A model generated the notes under the pieces. It did not search any database. It was not told the DNA's origin and saw only the letters and a list, made by a program, of their open reading frames with translations. Both the position numbers and the translations under genes were made by a program. Shown here one piece after another: positions 44,915 to 53,642 of a stretch of DNA of 64,000 nt. This stretch comes from Oceanobacillus limi (GTDB taxonomy: Bacteria; Bacillota; Bacilli; Bacillales; Amphibacillaceae), in contig NZ_FOHE01000010.1 in assembly GCF_900111445.1 (NCBI RefSeq), positions 1-64,000 on the forward strand, read 5' to 3'. How positions within the stretch are numbered: position 1 is the stretch's first letter; every line of letters begins with the position of its first letter.

Positions 44915-45538
44915 CTATTTATAAGCCACTTGACTTTCAAGTTTGCTACGGTAACGAATTAATTCCTCAATGGATATCAGTTTTAAGTCATAATCCTCAG
45001 CCATAACTTCTAGATCTGGCAACCGAGCCATTGTCCCATCTTCCTTTATGATTTCACAGATGACCCCTGATGGAAATGCACCACTTAACCTCGCTAGATC
45101 AACAGAAGCCTCTGTGTGACCAGGACGAGTTAAGACTCCTCCATCTTTGGCAATTAGCGGGAACATGTGGCCAGGCTTTTTAAAATCAGCTCCGGTCACA
45201 CTTGGCTCTAGCATCGCTTGAATGGTTCTTGCGCGTTCTGCTGCACTGATTCCAGTTGTTGTGCTCCTATGATCAATACTTACGGTAAATGCCGTACCGA
45301 ATGGATCGGAACTATTACTTGTCATTAGATCTAAATCTAACTTCTCTGCTAAATCCTTTTCTATGGTTGTACAAACTAATCCTTTCCCATGTGTAATCAT
45401 AAAATTAATCATATCTGGGGTCGCTTTCTCAGATAATGCCACGAAATCCCCTTCATTTTCTCTATTTTCATCGTCTACAACAATAACGGCTTTTCCTGCC
45501 TTTAAATCAGCAATCGCCTCTTCAATTGTATGTAACAT
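44915..45538 (-). CDS. ribB: 3,4-dihydroxy-2-butanone-4-phosphate synthase, stand-alone (no GTP cyclohydrolase II domain)
   Basis: A 207-residue protein forming dihydroxybutanone phosphate from ribulose 5-phosphate. [14 protein letters not shown] near residue 22, [12 protein letters not shown] near 95, [21 protein letters not shown] near 122 and [15 protein letters not shown] near 165 are complete. In B. subtilis the same domain is fused to GTP cyclohydrolase II in RibBA (about 400 residues). Here the protein stops where the linker would begin, and the ribH start follows at once, so the second domain is absent rather than frameshifted nearby. It lies under the FMN riboswitch. Confidence 0.93.
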   Translation of the reverse strand: MLHTIEEAIADLKAGKAVIVVDDENRENEGDFVALSEKATPDMINFMITHGKGLVCTTIEKDLAEKLDLDLMTSNSSDPFGTAFTVSIDHRSTTTGISAAERARTIQAMLEPSVTGADFKKPGHMFPLIAKDGGVLTRPGHTEASVDLARLSGAFPSGVICEIIKEDGTMARLPDLEVMAEDYDLKLISIEELIRYRSKLESQVAYK

Positions 45539-45553
45539 GATCCGTCACTTCCT

Positions 45554-46204
45554 TTATAAAAATCCATTATTCCTTAAAAAATCTTTGCTAATGTCCTCTT
45601 TTTGGGAAGAGAACTGTTGCTCCAGCATGTTTTGCACATACTTGGCAAGCATATCACACTCAATATTTACGATATCTCCTTGCCCCTTCTCCCCAAGTAC
45701 CGTTTCGGATACAGTATGTGGGATGAGTGAAATCGTAAAGGTATTATCTTTACTATTAAATACCGTAAGACTCGTTCCATCTACAGTTATCGAGCCTTTT
45801 AATAGTACAAATCGAGCAAATTCTTCTGGAATTTCAATATCATAGTAAACCGCATTTTCTTGCTTTTGTTTCCTTTTAATTGTTCCAACCCCGTCTACAT
45901 GCCCCGAAACAAAATGTCCACCAAACCTACCATTGGCAGCCATTGCTCGCTCCAAGTTAACATGTGCACCTGAAGTCAACCCATGTAATGATGTGGATTT
46001 TACCGTTTCTGGCATGACATCAACTTGAAATTCGTTTGCTGTAAATTGAGTGACGGTTAGACAAATGCCATTTACAGAAATACTATCCCCTAAATTTACA
46101 TCCTCCAAAATCTTTTCTGCTTTGATTATCATTTGGATTGATTGTTCAGAAACAGGTTGGATCTGTTTAATTGTGCCTTTTTCTTCAATAATACCTGTGA
46201 ACAT
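45554..46204 (-). CDS. ribE: Riboflavin synthase alpha subunit
   Basis: A 216-residue protein that turns two lumazine molecules into riboflavin. Two lumazine-binding repeats are visible: MFTGIIEEKGTI with SVNGICLTV in the first half, and HFVSGHVDGVGTI with TVDGTSLTV in the second. The start MFTGII is universal for the family and follows GAGGAAA; a longer frame would overlap the riboswitch terminator. First gene of the operon, 15 bases before ribB. No ribD precedes it, unlike in B. subtilis. Confidence 0.95.
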   Translation of the reverse strand: MFTGIIEEKGTIKQIQPVSEQSIQMIIKAEKILEDVNLGDSISVNGICLTVTQFTANEFQVDVMPETVKSTSLHGLTSGAHVNLERAMAANGRFGGHFVSGHVDGVGTIKRKQKQENAVYYDIEIPEEFARFVLLKGSITVDGTSLTVFNSKDNTFTISLIPHTVSETVLGEKGQGDIVNIECDMLAKYVQNMLEQQFSSQKEDISKDFLRNNGFL

Positions 46205-46234
46205 TTTCCTCATCCCTTTTATATAAATTAAAAA

Positions 46235-46256
46235 GCCCCTGAATAGCTTCAGGGGC
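46235..46256 (-). terminator. Riboswitch-controlled terminator before ribE
   Basis: A perfect 9-bp stem GCCCCTGAA / TTCAGGGGC with a T run on the minus strand, between the FMN aptamer and ribE. It is the expected expression platform. Confidence 0.9.
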
Positions 46257-46349
46257 ATAAGGACAGAATTTTACCAACAAGTAGCAACAAACGATAGGAA
46301 AAATAGATAGATTTCCCCTACATTTTAAGACTTACTTGCTTTCTAAAAT

Positions 46350-46487
46350 TCCTTCTCCCATCCAGACTTTAACTGTCGGCTCTGGATTTTCACCAGATCC
46401 ACCGCATCGTATAACGATACGGGTCACGGACTAAGAAGCTTTAGCTTCATCACCGCCGGTTGGGAATCACACCCTACCCCGAAGGAA
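46350..46487 (-). promoter_or_regulatory. FMN riboswitch (RFN element)
   Basis: On the minus strand the conserved blocks of the RFN element occur in order: CCTTCGGGGTAGGGTG, ATTCCCAACCGGCGGTGAT, AGTCCGTGACCCG, GATGCGGTGGATCTGGTG, AATCCAGAGCCGACAGT and GTCTGGATGGGAGAAGG. The outer helix CCTTC / GAAGG closes it. FMN binding would allow the terminator at 46235-46256 to form and shut off ribE-ribB-ribH. Confidence 0.97.
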
Positions 46488-46588
46488 TACAATATATTTC
46501 ATTAATTTTCATTAAGTTTATCAGCGATTTTATGAAAAAGCAATCATTTGATTTCAAAGGATTTTTACTATCATCATGGAAGTTTTCA

Positions 46589-47176
46589 CTAATCCATCTT
46601 CTCAAACTCATCTACCATACGTTCATAATTAAGAGCACCAAAGGCAACATTATGTATCCTCCCTTTTGTATCGATGAGGTAGGTAGTTGGAATGGGATTG
46701 ATTCGATATTGGTCTGCTACTTCTGCTGTTTCATCCATTAAAATGGGAAAAGTTATTTGATACTCATCAACAAATTCGCTTACATCACTTTCGCGTATTT
46801 CTGTATCTGTTAAATTTACCGCTAAAATGGCGATATCCTTGTCATGATAAAACTTCTCCATATCCGGCATTTCTGATCGACACGGACCACACCATGTAGC
46901 CCAAAAGTTTAACATAACCTTCTCTCCTTGAAAATCTGAGAGTTTCACCGTTTCTCCGTCAAGGGTTGTTAATTCAAAATCAGGAGCAATGTTACCTTTT
47001 TTTAATCCTACTTCATCGGTAGCTCCTCTAGACATTACTTCAATTCCTGTTTCAATTCTGCTATCTTCTGTAGGTTCCATTTGACTTTCATTCGACTTGT
47101 CTGAATTACTCACATCATCATATATCCCCCACGCAAACATGACAATAATAAAGAAAATGGGTGCTGTTTTTTTCAC
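46589..47176 (-). CDS. ResA/TlpA-like thiol-disulfide oxidoreductase, membrane-anchored
   Basis: A 195-residue thioredoxin-fold protein facing the outside of the membrane. An uncleaved N-terminal segment (TAPIFFIIVMFAWGIY) is followed by a Ser/Glu-rich linker and the redox domain GNIAPDFELTTLDG. The active site is ATWCGPCRSEMP near residue 98 and the cis-proline lies in NPIPTTYLID near 165. It may reduce cytochrome c apoprotein or other exported thiols, like ResA, StoA or YneN. The GTG start is best spaced from GGAGG; two upstream ATGs are poorly placed. Confidence 0.82.
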   Translation of the reverse strand: MKKTAPIFFIIVMFAWGIYDDVSNSDKSNESQMEPTEDSRIETGIEVMSRGATDEVGLKKGNIAPDFELTTLDGETVKLSDFQGEKVMLNFWATWCGPCRSEMPDMEKFYHDKDIAILAVNLTDTEIRESDVSEFVDEYQITFPILMDETAEVADQYRINPIPTTYLIDTKGRIHNVAFGALNYERMVDEFEKMD

Positions 47177-47364
47177 AATCATTCCTCCATTCACTTGAAT
47201 AGAAAATAACTAGTCAATAGATTCACTTACATTTATTATGTACCATTTTTTGCATACTAATGCTTGATAGATACAATTAACGTATCAACACCTTCATTGA
47301 TATTTTGGTTGATTACCATTAAAATTTTGTATTATATACAGGAATCGATAAAGGAGTGGTCGAA

Positions 47365-48366
47365 GTGTCATTGCAAAAAGGAAAAAAGAATTGTATTACA
47401 GACGTAGCAGATGTACAAGTAGGTCATGTCACGTTATATGAAAAGCTTAATGATACGGATACAATATGTACTGGGGTAACTGCTATTCTTCCCCACAAAG
47501 GAAATTTGTTCAGCGAAAAACTTCATGCAGCAAGCTATGTCATTAATGGTTTTGGTAAAACAAGTGGATTAGTTCAACTGGAGGAACTCGGTTTATTAGA
47601 ATCTCCTATCATGCTAACAAACACCCTTAGTGTTGGTCCTGTGATGGAAGGTACGTTACGTTACATGTTATCTCAACATGAAGAAATTGGGGAATCAGCA
47701 GGGACAATAAATCTTGTCGTCGGAGAATGTAATGATAGCCACTTAAATTCCTCTAGACTTCAAGCAATCCGCCCCGAGCATGCGATCAAAGCCATTGAAA
47801 ATGCGAGCACAAGCGCTGTAGAAGAAGGGGCAGTTGGTGCTGGAAAAGGCATGATGTGCTTCGGTTACAAAGGTGGTATTGGAACAGCATCTCGGATCGT
47901 AACTTCAGCTGATACAAAATATACAGTTGGTTGTCTTGTACTAACCAATTTTGGACAACGTGACCAAGCATTATTTGCAGATTTTCCTAAAATAGAAATC
48001 GACACTCCTGATGGCTCTATTATGATGATTATTGCTACAGACGCGCCCTTGTATGATCGTCAACTGAAGCGATTAGCTAAACATACAACTGCTGGCTTAG
48101 CCCGTACAGGTAGTCATATATCCCATGGAAGTGGAGATATTGCTATCGCATTTTCTACCGGAAACAAATATAGTCATCATGCAAACGCTCATACCGAATC
48201 AATGACATATATCCGTGATAGCCACAAAGTAATGAACCAGCTCTTTCAAGCCGTCATTGAATCAACAGAAGAAGCAATCATCAGCTCCCTTAAACACGCG
48301 GAAACTACAGAAGGAAAGCGCGGACGTGTTGTAAAAAAAGCTCCACTTCCAAGCATCGAACAATAG
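47365..48366 (+). CDS. P1-family peptidase (DmpA/BapA-type aminopeptidase)
   Basis: A 333-residue N-terminal-nucleophile-type peptidase. GVTAILPHKGNLF near residue 32, NLVVGECNDSHLN near 115 and GAGKGMMCFGYKGGIGTASR near 160 are P1-family marks. In DmpA the chain is cut before a serine in a GS-I-x-x-x-IATDAPL context; the same is seen as DGSIMMIIATDAPL, placing the nucleophile at Ser218. Members are D- or L-aminopeptidases or act on beta-amino peptides. The GTG eight bases after AAGGAG was chosen; a GTG nine bases earlier overlaps the ribosome site. Confidence 0.85.
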   Translation: MSLQKGKKNCITDVADVQVGHVTLYEKLNDTDTICTGVTAILPHKGNLFSEKLHAASYVINGFGKTSGLVQLEELGLLESPIMLTNTLSVGPVMEGTLRYMLSQHEEIGESAGTINLVVGECNDSHLNSSRLQAIRPEHAIKAIENASTSAVEEGAVGAGKGMMCFGYKGGIGTASRIVTSADTKYTVGCLVLTNFGQRDQALFADFPKIEIDTPDGSIMMIIATDAPLYDRQLKRLAKHTTAGLARTGSHISHGSGDIAIAFSTGNKYSHHANAHTESMTYIRDSHKVMNQLFQAVIESTEEAIISSLKHAETTEGKRGRVVKKAPLPSIEQ

Positions 48367-48368
48367 CT

Positions 48369-48405
48369 AAAGAATCTAGCTTACAAATTGGGCTAGATTC
48401 TTTTC
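48369..48405 (+). terminator. Terminator of the P1 peptidase gene
   Basis: Stem AAAGAATCTAGC / GCTAGATTCTTT with an 11-base loop and a T-rich tail. Confidence 0.88.
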
Positions 48406-48409
48406 TTTT

Positions 48410-49117
48410 TTAGCCGACTGTACGAAGGAAATCTTGAAAAGCAAGATCTGGATTATCGGTATTATTTGCTTGCAGAAAGGATTCGTAGTCTCCCGTAAAA
48501 ACGATTTTTCCATTATGTAAAAAGTTAATTTGACAATCGATATAAGCTAACTCATGGAGAATATGTGTAGACATAATGACATAAACATCCTCTTTTTCGA
48601 CCAATCGTTGCAGGGCATCAATAATAAACGTTTTGGAGCTTGGGTCAATGCCAGCAGTTGGTTCATCAAATATGTACAGTTTTCGGTCAAGTACTGTTAT
48701 GGCTCGGATGGTTAACCATCGACGTTCCCCAACAGACATATCACCAAATTTTTTCGTCCACAATCGATCGAGCATGCCTTTTTCGCTTTCCTCTAGTCCA
48801 TTGATAAATCGTTCCTTTAATGCTTTAAAAGGAGCTATTGAATCAGACTTTAAAATTAACCGAAGAAGGTCTTTCCCTTTTAATGCTGGTGGCAAGTAAA
48901 TTCCTTGAAGCTGATAAACGATATCTTCATCATCAAAAGGAGGGTTAAATTCTGGAATGGAATGAACACCACTGATAACATCCAATAAAGTTGTTTTTCC
49001 CGCCCCATTCATACCAATAATCACATTCAATTTGTTTTCAGCTAATTCTAGCGAAACGTTTTCCAAAACGGATTGTATTTGTTTTTTATATGTGAAATTA
49101 ATATTTTCTAATTTCAT
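48410..49117 (-). CDS. ABC transporter ATP-binding protein
   Basis: A 235-residue ATPase. Walker A is IGMNGAGKTT near residue 37, the signature MSVGERR near 135 and Walker B LYIFDEPTAG near 155, with the switch histidine in MSTHILHE near 188. The Q-loop region is shorter and less regular than usual. It pairs with the membrane protein encoded four bases upstream. Exporter for a peptide, lipid or antibiotic is typical for the class; the substrate is unknown. Confidence 0.85.
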   Translation of the reverse strand: MKLENINFTYKKQIQSVLENVSLELAENKLNVIIGMNGAGKTTLLDVISGVHSIPEFNPPFDDEDIVYQLQGIYLPPALKGKDLLRLILKSDSIAPFKALKERFINGLEESEKGMLDRLWTKKFGDMSVGERRWLTIRAITVLDRKLYIFDEPTAGIDPSSKTFIIDALQRLVEKEDVYVIMSTHILHELAYIDCQINFLHNGKIVFTGDYESFLQANNTDNPDLAFQDFLRTVG

Positions 49118-49121
49118 TGGC

Positions 49122-49871
49122 CTATCTCCCCTCCCTTGTTATAATATCAAGCTTCCTGTATCCGAAGAATCCAATGATACAATATAGCGCTAAAGAAAGG
49201 AACGTAAGCCAAATAATTTCATACGTTGTTCCAAGCAAACTATGATGTATTACTTCAGAAATATGTGTTAAAACAAAAGCTGGATTTAGATACACAATCA
49301 GATCGAGTATCGAGTTGGTATCCATACGAACGTTTGAGAAATTTACCAAGACTAACACCAAAATTGTTAGAACCGGACCAATTCCATTTGATTTTATGCG
49401 TAACGAAGAGGTAATAAGAAATAAAAGATAAATAGGAATCGTACAAACGACCAAAATAAGGAAAGCCGTAAGTAGTAGACTACCAACGGGTTGGCTATAT
49501 AACATTCCACTGATAACAGTAAATAGAACGATATTAACAAGTAAAAAGAAGCATTGCGACAAAACCTTCCCAAAAACGATTGGCAATTTATCTCCCGAAA
49601 TATAAGTGTACATTTTGAGAAAGTTACGATCACGCATCAGCAAAATTCCCATACCAATCCCATCCGCAGCTGTAATTAACACCATAAAACTCCAAAAGAA
49701 AAATAGATACGAGCTAAACTCAGTATATGTCATTGTATCTCTTTCATTATAGGAATTTAATAGAATAAATACGATTGGAAAAACGAGTGACCAAACGTAG
49801 GATAACTTATTATAGAAAACTTCTTTATTGAATAATAGAAAGTACTCATAGCTTTTTGTGATTTTCTCCAC
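49122..49871 (-). CDS. ABC-2 type transporter permease
   Basis: A 249-residue membrane protein with six hydrophobic segments, the ABC-2 exporter layout (first segment near residue 25, then pairs to the C-terminus). It is the membrane partner of the ATPase encoded directly downstream. It is shorter than many ABC-2 permeases and lacks a large extracellular loop. The sequence gives no clue to substrate; immunity or self-resistance transporters have a similar two-gene form. Confidence 0.78.
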   Translation of the reverse strand: MEKITKSYEYFLLFNKEVFYNKLSYVWSLVFPIVFILLNSYNERDTMTYTEFSSYLFFFWSFMVLITAADGIGMGILLMRDRNFLKMYTYISGDKLPIVFGKVLSQCFFLLVNIVLFTVISGMLYSQPVGSLLLTAFLILVVCTIPIYLLFLITSSLRIKSNGIGPVLTILVLVLVNFSNVRMDTNSILDLIVYLNPAFVLTHISEVIHHSLLGTTYEIIWLTFLSLALYCIIGFFGYRKLDIITREGR

Positions 49872-49949
49872 GTTCCTCCCCCTCTCCTTAATTTTCTATT
49901 ATAAAGGATAAATAACTTAAAATTCCAATTTATTTGCCATAATTAACAA

Positions 49950-49985
49950 AAGCACTAGCGCCCTGTCTAGAGATGCAGAATGGAT
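49950..49985. repeat. Degraded copy of the GC-rich intergenic repeat
   Basis: AACAAAAGCACTAGCGCCCTGTC resembles the first bases of the repeats at 41938 and 53643 (AACAAAAGCGCAAGCGCC), followed by a weaker match TAGAGATG-CAGAATGG. The rest of the element is not seen; the remainder of the 286-base gap holds only the terminator at 50092. Confidence 0.5.
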
Positions 49986-50091
49986 AGGAGTTTAACGAAG
50001 TAATAGCCCTTTTCTCAGTTGATTTCCTCTCGTTTCTACCGCTAATCTACCGCGATGCCTCCCCGATCCCCATTAATGAACAGCCAAAAGA

Positions 50092-50148
50092 AAAGTCCAA
50101 ACCGTTTTCAATTCTATTTTAAGAATTGAGAAGCGTGTTCGGACTTTC
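50092..50148 (-). terminator. Terminator of the pseudouridine synthase gene
   Basis: A long interrupted hairpin: AAAGTCC / GGACTTT outside and TCAATTCT / AGAATTGA inside, followed by TTCTTTTG on the minus strand. Confidence 0.75.
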
Positions 50149-50157
50149 CAAGGGCTA

Positions 50158-51048
50158 TCACTTTGATTTTTTTATAAATGAAGTTGGGACATCTGCTTTA
50201 AATAATAATAATTTCCTAGTTGTTGGATGGTGAAAGGATAGTATTTTCGCATGTAATCCTAATCGTCTTAGGGCATTCGTTTTAGCACCATATTTCTTGT
50301 CTCCAACGATTGGGTGACCTAAATCATTCATATGGACCCGAATTTGATTTTTCCTCCCTGTCTCCAGCTGAACCTCTACCAATGAGAAATCCTGATTGGA
50401 TTGAATAACCTTATAATGCGTTATTGCTTTTTGCCCTTGGTTATCTTCTGTGGAGTACATGAGATGGGTTTTTGTTTCTTTTAACCAAGAAACAATGGTG
50501 TCTTTTGGTTTTTCAACCTTTCCTTCTACTAAGGCCACGTATGTACGTTCTTTTACAATTCGTTTCCAATTATCCTGTAGTTTACGTTTTACCTCTTCAC
50601 GCTTTGCAAACATCATCACCCCGGATGTCTCCTTATCCAGTCGGTGCACGACAAAGATCCGATTTTGTGGGTGCTGTTGGCGTACATACTCCATTAATTG
50701 GTTATGTGCCGTTTGCTGCTTTTCCTTTTTCGTAGCAATCGAAAGGAGCCCCGCTTCTTTGTTAATAACGATAATATCATCATCTTCATATAGAATCGAC
50801 ATCCCAATCAATTGGTCCTGTTTAATGGCTGCTTTATTTTTTAAAACCATAATTTGTTGTCCGGCTTTTAATGGATAATTGTGCTTCGTTTCCAAATGAT
50901 CGTCCACCGTTACTTGTCCACGTGTTAAAATTGACTTCACCGAATTACGGCTTCGATTTGGCATCACTTTTAACAGAAACGGTAATAATTCCGTCTCTTC
51001 CTCTACGGTATAAACAAGTGAATTTTTCTTGTTTGCGTGTTTTTGCAT
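50158..51048 (-). CDS. RluA-family pseudouridine synthase
   Basis: A 296-residue RNA-modifying enzyme. An S4-like RNA-binding domain spans about residues 15-75 (SVKSILTRGQVTVDD), and the catalytic aspartate is in FVVHRLDKETSGVMMFAK near residue 130. RKNQIRVHMNDLGHPIVGDKKYG near 230 completes the family signature. The target (23S rRNA or tRNA) cannot be told. The ATG nine bases from AAAGGAG was preferred; an ATG 11 codons earlier overlaps the upstream gene by four bases. Confidence 0.88.
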   Translation of the reverse strand: MQKHANKKNSLVYTVEEETELLPFLLKVMPNRSRNSVKSILTRGQVTVDDHLETKHNYPLKAGQQIMVLKNKAAIKQDQLIGMSILYEDDDIIVINKEAGLLSIATKKEKQQTAHNQLMEYVRQQHPQNRIFVVHRLDKETSGVMMFAKREEVKRKLQDNWKRIVKERTYVALVEGKVEKPKDTIVSWLKETKTHLMYSTEDNQGQKAITHYKVIQSNQDFSLVEVQLETGRKNQIRVHMNDLGHPIVGDKKYGAKTNALRRLGLHAKILSFHHPTTRKLLLFKADVPTSFIKKSK

Positions 51049-51077
51049 ATGAATAACTTCTCCTTTGGTAAGATCCT

Positions 51078-51308
51078 TCAATCCTCGTCGTTTACATCAA
51101 TATCCTCTGGTATTGGTTCACTTAAATATTCTTGAATTAGTTTTCTATACTTTTCAACTTGGTCAAAATGTGTTGTGAATTGGTCTTTATTAATTAAGTA
51201 TTGCTCTCCATCATGGATGGCCCGTATCCGTCCTTGAAGAACGAGTGCACTTACTTTCGTAGCTTCCATTGAAAGATATTCTGCTGTTTCATCAATTGAT
51301 AAATACAT
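51078..51308 (-). CDS. Excisionase-type helix-turn-helix protein
   Basis: A 76-residue protein. LSIDETAEYLSMEATKVSALVLQGRIRAIHDGEQYLINKDQF is the MerR/excisionase winged-helix pattern (quoted as position 3-44 in part): DETAEYL starts the first helix and GRIRAIHDG the wing. An acidic tail follows. No integrase or phage gene is near, so it is more likely a small chromosomal regulator than a phage excisionase. It precedes the pseudouridine synthase on the same strand by 30 bases. Confidence 0.7.
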   Translation of the reverse strand: MYLSIDETAEYLSMEATKVSALVLQGRIRAIHDGEQYLINKDQFTTHFDQVEKYRKLIQEYLSEPIPEDIDVNDED

Positions 51309-51595
51309 ATGTAAAACCCCTTTATCTTTCCATACTACCGTTAAATTCTTCCGTTCAAAATTTTCATCATAAGTTCATCACTAGGAAAATTATACAGCAT
51401 TCGTTTATAAAATCACACATATAACATTCCTATAGAGTACCCGCTTCAAAAACATCTAATATAGAATGATCTATATTTAGATTTTACCAGTTACAAACTT
51501 CTTACTCTCTAACTCCCAAACAAATTTCTATTCAATAATATTTGTAAATGAAGAAGCTGCCATACTCATGACAGCTTTTTTTCAAATACAGAACT
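51309..51595. other. Intergenic region with hairpin
   Basis: 287 AT-rich bases. A hairpin AAGCTGCCAT / ATGACAGCTT at 51554-51577 is followed on the plus strand by seven T; on the minus strand its tail is weak. No gene seen. Confidence 0.5.
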
Positions 51596-52024
51596 TTATC
51601 GATGAAGATAAAAATCTGGACTTACTGGATTATGGAGCTTTTTGTATTGCATATACCCACTAACTGAAATATTTAATGCTTTACACAGCATTTCAAGCGG
51701 ATAGGCATCTTTTAGTTCATCAACCGCTTGATATTTTTCTTCTTCCCCTTGTACAACGATCTCGATATACTTTCTAAGTGCAGCTACCTCGGCTCTTAAC
51801 TGAAGAATTTCACATTCTGTTGAGCTGCCCAAAATTTTCCGATCAAAAGCAGCCACTCCTTGAGATTTATATTTTTTTATCCATTCATATACATTATCCC
51901 GATGTCTAATCCCCAAATCTTCAATGACTTGCTGAACTGGCTCTTCTTCTTCTAGCACACGACGTATTGCCTCTAGCTTTACTTCCTTGCTATAGCGGCT
52001 ATAGAGTTTTTTCTCCTTTTCCAT
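51596..52024 (-). CDS. IS3 transposase-derived protein (OrfA helix-turn-helix fused to OrfB start)
   Basis: A 142-residue protein. Residues 8-60 are an IS3 OrfA-type helix-turn-helix (YSKEVKLEAIRRVLEEEEPV, GIRHRDNVYEWIKKYK), residues 70-95 a short coiled coil, and residues 107-140 (YPLEMLCKALNISVSGYMQYKK) match the beginning of an IS3 OrfB, which then stops. The integrase core is missing and no OrfB remains nearby. A good GGAGGG ribosome site and a hairpin after the gene are present. It is either an IS remnant or a domesticated DNA-binding protein; the fused in-frame junction favours the second slightly. Confidence 0.7.
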   Translation of the reverse strand: MEKEKKLYSRYSKEVKLEAIRRVLEEEEPVQQVIEDLGIRHRDNVYEWIKKYKSQGVAAFDRKILGSSTECEILQLRAEVAALRKYIEIVVQGEEEKYQAVDELKDAYPLEMLCKALNISVSGYMQYKKLHNPVSPDFYLHR

Positions 52025-52121
52025 AACCTCATCCCTCCAAGTTGCAATAATCTACTCTTCGTTTCAAGCAGATTTTACAATACGGGGCATTACACATTCA
52101 TTACAAAACACGAATAATAAA

Positions 52122-52171
52122 AATAGACAGGAAGCCCACTTCAATGATTGAAAGTGGTATTCTTGTCTATT
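52122..52171 (-). terminator. Terminator of the GNAT gene
   Basis: Stem AATAGACA / TGTCTATT outside and CCACTT / AAGTGG inside, with TTTTTATT after it on the minus strand. Confidence 0.75.
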
Positions 52172-52187
52172 AAGTCGATACACTTTA

Positions 52188-52463
52188 TTATACTAATACA
52201 TCATGATACTCGGAGGTTTTCTCTAATTTATTTTTTGCGTACGAGCACTCTGGCCTAATTTTCTTCCCTTCTTCTCTAGCATAAGATACAACTTCTGCCA
52301 CAAGCTTACCGGCCATGCCTTGTCCACGAAGCTGATCAGATACATACGTATGGTCTACTCGAATAGTAGAATCATTTTCCTGTGTAAAGGTGATTTCTGC
52401 TGACGGTTCTTGTTCGTTTTCTCCAACATAAAATTTACCGTTTCCTCTATGAATTGCCGTCAT
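52188..52463 (-). CDS. Small GNAT-fold protein (YjdJ/NATD1-like)
   Basis: A 91-residue protein of the short Gcn5-related acetyltransferase group. TYVSDQLRGQGMAGKLVAEVV near residue 38 holds the acetyl-CoA pyrophosphate loop (RGQGMAG), and the tail KIRPECSYAKNKLEK near 68 carries the cysteine typical of the group. It lacks the N-terminal half of a full GNAT. Substrate unknown. AGGAGG precedes the ATG; monocistronic. Confidence 0.82.
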   Translation of the reverse strand: MTAIHRGNGKFYVGENEQEPSAEITFTQENDSTIRVDHTYVSDQLRGQGMAGKLVAEVVSYAREEGKKIRPECSYAKNKLEKTSEYHDVLV

Positions 52464-52551
52464 CTTACTTCCTCCTAATACCGTTTTCTACAATAAGTAT
52501 AACATAAATCATTTTTCACTTTTGCATATAACGAAAAGAGAGATTTCGCTC

Positions 52552-53244
52552 TTAAAATCCAAGCTTATCCCAGTCAAACAATGAACCAGGGTCATTTTTT
52601 CGCTTTGGGGCATATTCATCATGTCCAACGATATGGTCTCTGTTTAAGTGAACGTCAGGATGTCTTACTTGTATGTCATCTAGTAGCTCCTTTAATGATT
52701 GATATTGATCCTCTGTAAAGCCAATAGATTGAGACGGTATAACCTCATAGGTCTGTTCATCTATAAGTGGTTTCATTTCATCTTTTGTTCCAATTGCTAG
52801 CAATTCAATTCCAATAGAATAATCATTCAGCTTATCTTCATAATTAGGTACAGTTGTTAACCTTCCAGCCCCAGCATGATAAGCAATGCGTTCTTCTGCA
52901 ACAAGCTGATAGATATTACCTTTTCGATCAATAACATAGTGGGAAGACAATCCACTTGCTAAAAATATAGAATAAATGTCCTCTAATTTATAAGGATCAT
53001 GCGGTTTTTCTACCGCATTACTCATATAATGAATCACTACATGTGTGACAGGTTCTAATCGAAATTCAGAGTTTTCAAGTGGCAGCAAGATTTCATTTAC
53101 TTCTGCTTTAAAACGTTCCTCTTGTTGACTTTCTTCTACATCTTTCACCGTGATTGAGGATGATTCACTCCTTAAATGATGAATAAACAAAAATGCAACA
53201 ATCCCCACACAGCATAAAATAAGATAAAATACGTTGCGCTTCAA
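52552..53244 (-). CDS. N-acetylmuramoyl-L-alanine amidase, membrane-anchored
   Basis: A 230-residue cell-wall amidase of the Amidase_2 (PGRP-like) family. An N-terminal membrane anchor (FYLILCCVGIVAFLFIHHL) is followed by the zinc domain: first histidine in VTHVVIHYMS near residue 71, the conserved YHAGAG near 122, IGIELL near 143, and the last ligands in HIVGHDEYAPKRKNDPG near 205. It would cut the bond between MurNAc and L-Ala outside the cell. Possible roles are germination, sporulation or turnover. Confidence 0.85.
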   Translation of the reverse strand: MKRNVFYLILCCVGIVAFLFIHHLRSESSSITVKDVEESQQEERFKAEVNEILLPLENSEFRLEPVTHVVIHYMSNAVEKPHDPYKLEDIYSIFLASGLSSHYVIDRKGNIYQLVAEERIAYHAGAGRLTTVPNYEDKLNDYSIGIELLAIGTKDEMKPLIDEQTYEVIPSQSIGFTEDQYQSLKELLDDIQVRHPDVHLNRDHIVGHDEYAPKRKNDPGSLFDWDKLGF

Positions 53245-53345
53245 AATGTGTCCTCATTTCTATCCATTGTAGCGTTTTTATACCATACATGGAGTGAAAA
53301 AACAACATTGCTTTCGAGTCTTGATCCTATTTTTCGTACTACCAA

Positions 53346-53588
53346 TTATTTCTTAGGTCGATTGACATTATCTTTTGTTAAGTTTTTCTCTTTTTGAATA
53401 AACCAATAACCAATAATTCGCAGTTCAATTAAGGAAATCCCCCGCTTTTTGGCCACTTCCTCTATTAAGTGATTTTCAAAGTTCATTGTTTTTAAATGAA
53501 CACCTTGTTCAATTTTATCCTGTATATAACAATAAAAACATCCTAATAGTTCATTTGATATTTTGTCATAAAAATTTCTACGTTTCAC
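53346..53588 (-). CDS. Small hypothetical protein
   Basis: An 80-residue soluble protein with a CFYC motif near residue 17 and a basic C-terminus. It starts at GTG with GGGAG ten bases upstream. I do not recognise the family. ISLIELRIIGYWFIQKEK could be a helix pair. Moderate support comes from the ribosome site and from being longer than chance frames nearby. Confidence 0.5.
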   Translation of the reverse strand: MKRRNFYDKISNELLGCFYCYIQDKIEQGVHLKTMNFENHLIEEVAKKRGISLIELRIIGYWFIQKEKNLTKDNVNRPKK

Positions 53589-53642
53589 CCTACTACTTCT
53601 CCCTTTATACTTCTATTTTTCTCTCTATCTCTCTATACCCAA

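Noticed and set aside
51078-51308. Phage excisionase marking a prophage
   Set aside because: No integrase, attachment site or other phage gene is near; the neighbours are housekeeping genes.
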